The notes beneath the pieces are model-generated. The model was not told where the DNA came from. It saw nothing but the letters and a program-made list of their open reading frames with translations, and ran no database searches. This document shows, piece after piece, positions 6,990-11,148 of a stretch of DNA of 11,148 bases (positions within the stretch are counted from its first letter, which is position 1; the number at the start of each line of letters is the position of its first letter). Made by a program: the position numbers and the translations under genes. Where the stretch lies: assembly GCA_028284565.1 (NCBI GenBank), contig JANQRM010000585.1:1-11148 (forward strand). Reading direction: 5' to 3'. Source of the stretch: Anaerolineae bacterium. GTDB taxonomy: Bacteria > Chloroflexota > Anaerolineae > Aggregatilineales > Phototrophicaceae.

Positions 6990-7586
6990 TTATCCCAGCT
7001 TTTCTTTCTTTGACTTCTTTGTTTTCGCTTGGAGAAACAACCAGTAGATGGCGATGCCACTGACAATGGTTTGCAATGCTCCGCCGATGGTTAGCGCGGT
7101 CAATTCCTCGCTAAGGGTGGTGACAATCGATAGTGACATTACAATGCCACCTACCGCATTCGCCAACACCCAGAGCCAAGCATTTTTCGTATGTTGCCAG
7201 AGGATGATGCACTGGAGCAGGGCTGGAAATAGGAAGAACAGCAAGATTTGCAACGAAAATGCGGTGTTACTTGTCGCGGTGAGGTGCAGGACGATGCCAC
7301 TTATCACCCAACCGATTGCACTGATTGGAATCCAGTGTTGCAAGTCTGCCTTCAGCAGGCGGTAAGCGATTTGTTGCTGGACGATGGCAATGGGGACACC
7401 AAAGCTCAGTCCCATTAAGACAGCATTGATCAACTCTAGGGGATTGAAACGTCCGATGCTATCGAGTATGAACCAGACAATCAGCCAAACAAGGATATGA
7501 ATACCGACCCAGATTAGGAGGAACTGCCAACTATTAAGGCGATGTTCATCCACCTTTTTCTTTTTGGGTTTTAATCCTTGTTCCAT
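6990..7586 (-). CDS. Six-helix integral membrane protein of unknown function
   Basis: A 198-residue inner-membrane protein. ATG 7586 is chosen because the GGGGGAG block some 11 nt upstream is a plausible ribosome site, and an earlier start at 7661 would put that block inside the coding region. A lysine-rich N-terminus (LKPKKKK) and a lysine-rich C-terminal tail (KTKKSKKEKLG) both suggest cytoplasmic ends, which fits six helices. The helices lie at about 20-41, 54-78, 87-106, 109-130, 138-160 and 165-185. The second helix and following loop (GLSFGVPIAIVQQQIAYRLL, then QHWIPISAIGW) resemble the G..Q..vLr...W...GW pattern of small multi-helix proteins in cyanobacteria and Chloroflexota, though that likeness is from memory. 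No catalytic or transport motif is visible. The FAD gene follows 70 nt downstream. Confidence 0.75.
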   Translation of the reverse strand: MEQGLKPKKKKVDEHRLNSWQFLLIWVGIHILVWLIVWFILDSIGRFNPLELINAVLMGLSFGVPIAIVQQQIAYRLLKADLQHWIPISAIGWVISGIVLHLTATSNTAFSLQILLFFLFPALLQCIILWQHTKNAWLWVLANAVGGIVMSLSIVTTLSEELTALTIGGALQTIVSGIAIYWLFLQAKTKKSKKEKLG

Positions 7587-7628
7587 AATAAGGTTAACTC
7601 CCCCACTGAAGAATTGAACGTTGAACTT

Positions 7629-7634
7629 ATTATA
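7629..7634 (-). promoter_or_regulatory. Candidate -10 box for the six-TM gene
   Basis: TATAAT on the minus strand, 42 nt upstream of ATG 7586. A second TATAAT lies at 7651-7656. Neither has a convincing -35 box at the standard distance. The 241-bp divergent spacer (7587-7827) must also carry the lipoprotein promoter, for which TTGCTT 7707-7712 and TATAGC 7731-7736 (18-bp spacing) are a weak candidate pair. Confidence 0.3.
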
Positions 7635-7827
7635 AGGGAGTTTGGTGGGAATTATATCCAATATCTGATGAGAAGAGTGCGATCAGAATATGCGATGTAT
7701 TTGACCTTGCTTGTTGGTCGACTTTCTCGGTATAGCAGAACACCGTACAATAATGAGACGATATGACTTACCTGATGATAGATAACTAAGCCATCTTGGT
7801 TACATAAAGACGAGAAAGGTCAATTCA

Positions 7828-8343
7828 ATGAATCGCAAAATGCTCAAGATTTTCTTGCTATGCTTCGCAGTGAGTTTAGTTGTTGTTGCTTGTGGTAATC
7901 AAGCTCCAGCGGGTGACAATGCAAATAGTCAAAATGACACCAACAGTACGACAGGCAGTTCAGGTAGTGATGACACGACCAATGCAGATGCAGGCGATCC
8001 AGTGAGTGTGGCACAGGCTTTTTGGACAGCCATATTTAGTGGTGAAGGTGAAGTTGCCGCGACCTATGTTTGTGAGTTTGATTTGACAGGCATTAATACA
8101 GATACCATCGGCGAGTTGTTTGGTGCGGTTAATCTGGGTCCCGTTGAGATTGACACCTCAAATTTGAATTACTCGCTTGTTAGTGAAGACGGCGATACGG
8201 CAGAGGTGGAGATTTCGGGTGAATTGCTGATTGGTGTGGCAGGTACTGACCAACAAACCCCCACAGAATTCCAAACCATGTCCCTCTTTTTGGTGAATGA
8301 AGATGGCTGGAAGGTGTGTACAGAACAGTTGCAGTCATCCTAG
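7828..8343 (+). CDS. Lipoprotein with a probable NTF2-like (DUF4878-type) domain
   Basis: A membrane-anchored extracytoplasmic protein of 171 residues. A basic, hydrophobic leader ends in VVAC (19-22), a clear lipobox, so Cys22 should be lipidated after signal peptidase II cleavage. A low-complexity Asn/Ser/Thr/Asp/Gly linker covers about 23-56. The rest (57-171) begins with DPVSVAQAFWTAIFSGEGE, contains YSLVSEDGDTAEVEISGEL (115-133) and ends with FLVNEDGWKVC (154-164). This alternation of strands and a closing W-K-V/I-C is typical of small NTF2-like lipoprotein domains. Cys82 and Cys164 could pair. ATG 7828 is supported by AAAGG 8 nt upstream. It stands alone on its strand, and its TAG stop overlaps that of the convergent gene. 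The ligand is unknown. Confidence 0.85.
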   Translation: MNRKMLKIFLLCFAVSLVVVACGNQAPAGDNANSQNDTNSTTGSSGSDDTTNADAGDPVSVAQAFWTAIFSGEGEVAATYVCEFDLTGINTDTIGELFGAVNLGPVEIDTSNLNYSLVSEDGDTAEVEISGELLIGVAGTDQQTPTEFQTMSLFLVNEDGWKVCTEQLQSS

Positions 8344-8831
8344 CTGTTATTTGGTGTGAAGGCGACGAAGGGCAAGTGTTCAATAGCCAATTGACGGTAT
8401 CCTTCTAAGTTGACGGGGATGTCATGTCCGATGATTTTGAGGAGGGACTGGGCGACTTTGGGATTATGCTCAGCATAGCGTACCATTTCTTCGCCACTGG
8501 CTTCGGGTGATAAGTGATTTGCAGTGACGGATAGGTGACGTTTGCCGACTTGAATATCGACCTGTGGATGAGCTTCGAGGTTGCGATACCAACTCGAGCT
8601 TTTGCCAAAGCCCGAACACACATAATAGGTGTCATTGTCTTTATCATAACGAGTGACCTCTACAACAGCTTGACGGACTTGTCCGCTTTTGCGTCCGATG
8701 TGATTGATGAGCATGAAGCGATTCCCCATTAGCCAGCCGAGACGTAAGCGATACATCCATATAGGTAGTCGCCACATGATGCGGGATAGTCCGGTTGGGG
8801 GTTTTGGGGTCTGATTGTTGCTTGTCGCCAT
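8340..8831 (-). CDS. Nitroreductase-family deazaflavin (F420)-dependent oxidoreductase, Ddn-like
   Basis: A 163-residue protein of the Ddn/DUF385 split-barrel family, whose members use reduced coenzyme F420 to reduce quinones, nitro compounds or other acceptors. The family blocks are easy to see: GRKSGQVRQAVVEV (46-59) and GFGKSSSWYRNLEAHPQVDI (74-93), followed by the usual QVGKRHLSVTANHLSP strand pair and a C-terminal helix with PFVAFTP. The length is normal. ATG 8831 is the first possible start after an in-frame stop inside the upstream palindrome, and it lacks a recognisable ribosome site. This may mean weak translation or a start further in. The hydrophobic N-terminal segment may let it sit at the membrane near quinones, as in Ddn itself. 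The natural substrate cannot be told, and F420 use is inferred from the family. Confidence 0.85.
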   Translation of the reverse strand: MATSNNQTPKPPTGLSRIMWRLPIWMYRLRLGWLMGNRFMLINHIGRKSGQVRQAVVEVTRYDKDNDTYYVCSGFGKSSSWYRNLEAHPQVDIQVGKRHLSVTANHLSPEASGEEMVRYAEHNPKVAQSLLKIIGHDIPVNLEGYRQLAIEHLPFVAFTPNNS

Positions 8832-8842
8832 GTTGTAATCTA

Positions 8843-8872
8843 TGTAGGGGCGTACAACTGTACGCCCTTACA
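8843..8872. repeat. Palindromic repeat (13-nt arms, 4-nt loop)
   Basis: The left arm contains GTAGGGGCGTAC (8844-8855) and the right arm GTACGCCCTTAC (8860-8871). With T8843/A8872 they make a 13-bp stem with one G-U wobble and loop AACT. No T-run follows on either strand, so it is not a typical intrinsic terminator. It fits the small GTAGGGGCG-type dispersed palindromes I recall from cyanobacterial and Chloroflexota intergenic regions; that identification is from memory. Confidence 0.75.
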
Positions 8873-8900
8873 ATGAACTTAACTTTCGTAATGACCGTTC

Positions 8901-9755
8901 TTATCCCACAGCAGATTGAACGGCGCGTTTGAGATAGACCCCTGCCATGGCACGACGGTAGTTTTCGGGATAGCTGACATCACCCATCAATGCACCTTCG
9001 ATGTCGGACATGAGCGCATTAGCGGCTGAGTCGAGTGCTGAACTATCTAACGACGAGCCTGCTAGCGCGGACTCTGCGCCGGATGAGCGCATGGCATGGG
9101 TGGTTGCGCCACCGACTGCGACTCGTGCCGATTCGCAAGTTCCGCCGTTAATGCTGAGAACGACGCATACTCCGACGACAGCATAACGAGAAGCCGGATG
9201 GAAGAGCTTGGCATAACCACTGCGTTTCCCTCCCAAAGACGGAATCGAGACTCCCGTTATGATTTCGCCTTCGCCTAAGTCGGTGGTGAAGAGATCTACG
9301 AAGAAGTCTTCTGCACTGACGGCGCGTGAGCCATTGGCGGTTTGGACATGAACATCGGCATCACAAGCGACCAAGACTGTCGGTGGGTCAGAGGCGGGGT
9401 CAGCATGAGCGATGTTGCCCCCGATGGTGCCAAAGTTGCGTACCTGCGGGTCGCCAATCATGCCAGCGGCAGAGGCTAAGGCTGAACAATGGGATTTCAC
9501 ATCACTTGAGGCGGCGATCATGGCATGGGTCGCTAACGCCCCGATTTCCAGATTGCCGTTAGAGGTATTGATGCCTTTGAGGTCGTCAATGCGTCCGATA
9601 TCGACTAGCTTGCTCGGTTCATTCAAGCGCAACTTCATCGCGGGGAGCAAGCTGTGTCCACCCGCGAGGATTTTGGCATCATCATCGCTAGATACTTGTT
9701 GGATGGCATCGCTCACAGAGGATGCGCGTACATAATCAAATTTACTTGCCCACAT
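8901..9755 (-). CDS. coxM: Molybdenum hydroxylase FAD-binding subunit (CoxM-like)
   Basis: The medium, flavin-carrying subunit of a xanthine dehydrogenase/CO dehydrogenase-family enzyme. It passes electrons from the iron-sulfur subunit to an acceptor. The 284 residues have the normal length and order: N-terminal FDYVRASSVSDAI, first FAD motif AGGHSLLP (31-38) with KLRL after it, second FAD motif TIGGNIAHADPASD (110-123), and the C-terminal CO_deh_flav_C region ending in ENYRRAMAGVYLKRAV (264-279). It starts 2 nt after the CoxL-like stop. AGGAGGTGAT on the minus strand (9770-9761) gives a near-perfect ribosome site 9 nt ahead of ATG 9755. The gene order here is large subunit then medium subunit. 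Whether the enzyme oxidises CO or another substrate is not settled by this subunit. Confidence 0.92.
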   Translation of the reverse strand: MWASKFDYVRASSVSDAIQQVSSDDDAKILAGGHSLLPAMKLRLNEPSKLVDIGRIDDLKGINTSNGNLEIGALATHAMIAASSDVKSHCSALASAAGMIGDPQVRNFGTIGGNIAHADPASDPPTVLVACDADVHVQTANGSRAVSAEDFFVDLFTTDLGEGEIITGVSIPSLGGKRSGYAKLFHPASRYAVVGVCVVLSINGGTCESARVAVGGATTHAMRSSGAESALAGSSLDSSALDSAANALMSDIEGALMGDVSYPENYRRAMAGVYLKRAVQSAVG

Positions 9756-9757
9756 GA

Positions 9758-11148
9758 TTAATCACCTCCTCCGGTTTGACTGTCTTGAATGGCTTGCCAG
9801 ACTCGTGCGGGAGTCAAGGGCATGTCAACTTTTTCTATGCCAAAGGGTTTAAGCGCGTCAATGACGGCGTTGTAGACAGTTGGTGTGCTAGCGATGGTTC
9901 CAGTTTCACCAACACCTTTCACACCAATGGGATGATGGGGTGATGGTGTGACAGTATGGTCAAGTTCAAAGTTGGGGAACATATCTGCGCGGGGCATGCC
10001 ATAGTCCATCATTGAGCCTGTCAGGAGTTGTCCGTTGTCGTCATAGACCACGCCTTCGGAGAGTGCTTGCCCAATGCCTTGCACGATACCGCCGTGAATT
10101 TGTCCAGCGACGATGACGGGGTTGATTTGGGGTCCGCAATCATCAACAGCAATGTAGCGTTTCAGTTCGATGTGTCCAGTTTGGGCATCGACTTCTACAA
10201 TGGCGATGTGTGTGCCAAAGGGATAGACAAAGTTGGGTGGGTCATAGAATTGGGATTCTTCAAAGCCGGGGTCCATGCCTTCGGGTAAGTCCCAAGCGAC
10301 AGTCGTCATGAGTGTGACATCTTGGATGGACTTGGCGTTATCGGGTGAGCCTTTGACGAAGAACTGACCATCTTCATAGTCGATGTCTTCGACGGAGGCT
10401 TCGAGGAGATGTGCCGCCATTGCTTTGGCTTTTTCTTTGAGTTTGCGTGCCGCTTTCACAAGTGCCGCACCTGCCACCGGAGTTGTCCGACTACCATACG
10501 TCCCCCAGCCCATGGGTGTGCGGTCTGTATCTCCATGAATGAGTTCGATGTCTTCGACAGGAAAGCCAAGTTCGCTAGAGATGATCTGGGCGAAGGTGGT
10601 TTCTTCACCTTGACCATGTGGCGATGCGCCAATCATAGCTTGAACTTTGCCGGTTGGGGAGACGCGGATAATCGCACTTTCCCACAAGCCCGCTTGGAAA
10701 CCAATCGCGCCCGCAACTTGGCTGGGACCTAAGCCACAGATTTCGGAGTAAGTGGTCACGCCGATACCGATATATTTGCCTTGTTCACGCGCTTGGGCTT
10801 GCTCTTGGCGGAAGCTATCGTAGCCTGCCATTTCGAGGGCTTTATTAAGGGCGGGTTCATAATCCCCACTATCGTAGGTAATACCAATCGCCACATCATG
10901 TCCATCTTCAAACTTGGGAATGAGATTTTTACGGCGGAGTTCTACGGGGTCCATACCAAGCGCATCCGCCATCTTGTCCATCAAGCGTTCCACGAGGAAG
11001 ATGGCTTCGGGACGACCTGCACCGCGATAAGCATCAGTGGGGGTCGTGTTGGCGAATGTCCCGATGGTTTCACAACGGATATTGGGGATGGTGTAGGAAC
11101 CGCTATACATCAAGCCGTGCAAAATCGTAGGGATGCCGGGTCCGGCTG
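9758..11148 (-). CDS. coxL: Molybdenum hydroxylase large subunit, form II CoxL-like, 5'-truncated
   Basis: The C-terminal 463 residues of the molybdopterin-binding catalytic subunit. The frame stays open past TTG 11122 to the window edge, so the true start is outside and roughly 300 residues are missing. AYRGAGR (codons at 11012-11032) is the active-site loop of form II or other xanthine-dehydrogenase-type subunits. The form I CO dehydrogenase loop with its catalytic Cys (AYRCSFR) is absent. SPHGQGEETTFAQI, WGTYGSRTTPVAGAA, GQIHGGIVQGIGQAL and GVKGVGETGT follow in the order expected, and the Glu of GVGETG (9905-9907) is the conserved active-site base. The enzyme hydroxylates a small substrate using water at a Mo centre. 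Form II enzymes act on varied or unknown substrates, so CO oxidation is uncertain. The final codons for GGD double as the ribosome site of the next gene. Confidence 0.92.
   Translation of the reverse strand, partial: AGPGIPTILHGLMYSGSYTIPNIRCETIGTFANTTPTDAYRGAGRPEAIFLVERLMDKMADALGMDPVELRRKNLIPKFEDGHDVAIGITYDSGDYEPALNKALEMAGYDSFRQEQAQAREQGKYIGIGVTTYSEICGLGPSQVAGAIGFQAGLWESAIIRVSPTGKVQAMIGASPHGQGEETTFAQIISSELGFPVEDIELIHGDTDRTPMGWGTYGSRTTPVAGAALVKAARKLKEKAKAMAAHLLEASVEDIDYEDGQFFVKGSPDNAKSIQDVTLMTTVAWDLPEGMDPGFEESQFYDPPNFVYPFGTHIAIVEVDAQTGHIELKRYIAVDDCGPQINPVIVAGQIHGGIVQGIGQALSEGVVYDDNGQLLTGSMMDYGMPRADMFPNFELDHTVTPSPHHPIGVKGVGETGTIASTPTVYNAVIDALKPFGIEKVDMPLTPARVWQAIQDSQTGGGD
9761..9770 (-). promoter_or_regulatory. 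Very strong ribosome binding site inside the coxL end
   Basis: AGGAGGTGAT matches the anti-Shine-Dalgarno over about nine bases and sits 9 nt before the CoxM-like ATG. It encodes the last residues of CoxL (GGD), so the two genes are tightly packed and probably translated from one mRNA. Confidence 0.85.

Noticed and set aside
8843..8872. Reading the palindrome as a rho-independent terminator for coxM
   Set aside because: On the minus strand the stem is followed by CATAGATTACAAC, with no U-tract, so it is listed as a repeat.

Overview
The window looks like chromosomal DNA of a free-living bacterium, most likely a Chloroflexota (Anaerolineae-like) lineage. This is an inference from gene content, not a search result. 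It rests on paired lipid-linked-sugar glycosyltransferases, secreted SH3-like and beta-sandwich proteins, a deazaflavin (F420)-type oxidoreductase and a form II cox-type molybdenum hydroxylase. Base composition is moderate: sample 60-base stretches gave about 58% GC in most genes but 33-38% in the methyltransferase. TTG starts occur, and TAA, TAG and TGA are all used as stops. I saw no rRNA, tRNA, CRISPR array or insertion sequence.

Layout. Positions 1-2887 hold two divergent GT-C/GT39-like membrane glycosyltransferases. The left one runs off the window edge, and only 54 bp separate them. The right one is followed on the same strand by an AT-rich SAM-dependent methyltransferase. Positions 3073-5506 hold two secreted proteins in tandem: one with an SH3-like fold, and a larger one with duplicated beta-sandwich domains and a Trp-rich C-terminal domain. 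Positions 5515-7586 hold three minus-strand genes: a six-TM protein, a compact protoporphyrinogen-oxidase-like FAD enzyme broken by one in-frame TAG, and a small unknown protein starting 1 nt after the FAD gene's stop. Position 7828 starts a plus-strand lipoprotein with a probable NTF2-like domain. Its stop codon overlaps the stop of the convergent F420-type gene (8340-8831). A 13-bp-arm palindromic repeat lies between that gene and coxM. Positions 8901-11148 (minus) hold the FAD subunit (CoxM-like) and the truncated molybdopterin subunit (CoxL-like, form II motif AYRGAGR) of a molybdenum hydroxylase.

How the genes work together. The left third is consistent with cell-envelope glycosylation plus secreted surface proteins, and the right third is a redox section (molybdenum hydroxylase and deazaflavin enzyme). 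The small [2Fe-2S] subunit (CoxS) that a complete enzyme needs is not in the window and may lie beyond position 11148.

I found no convincing new multi-gene system. The points most worth following up are the single-stop FAD oxidase with its coupled unknown partner, the palindromic repeat, and the AT-rich methyltransferase.
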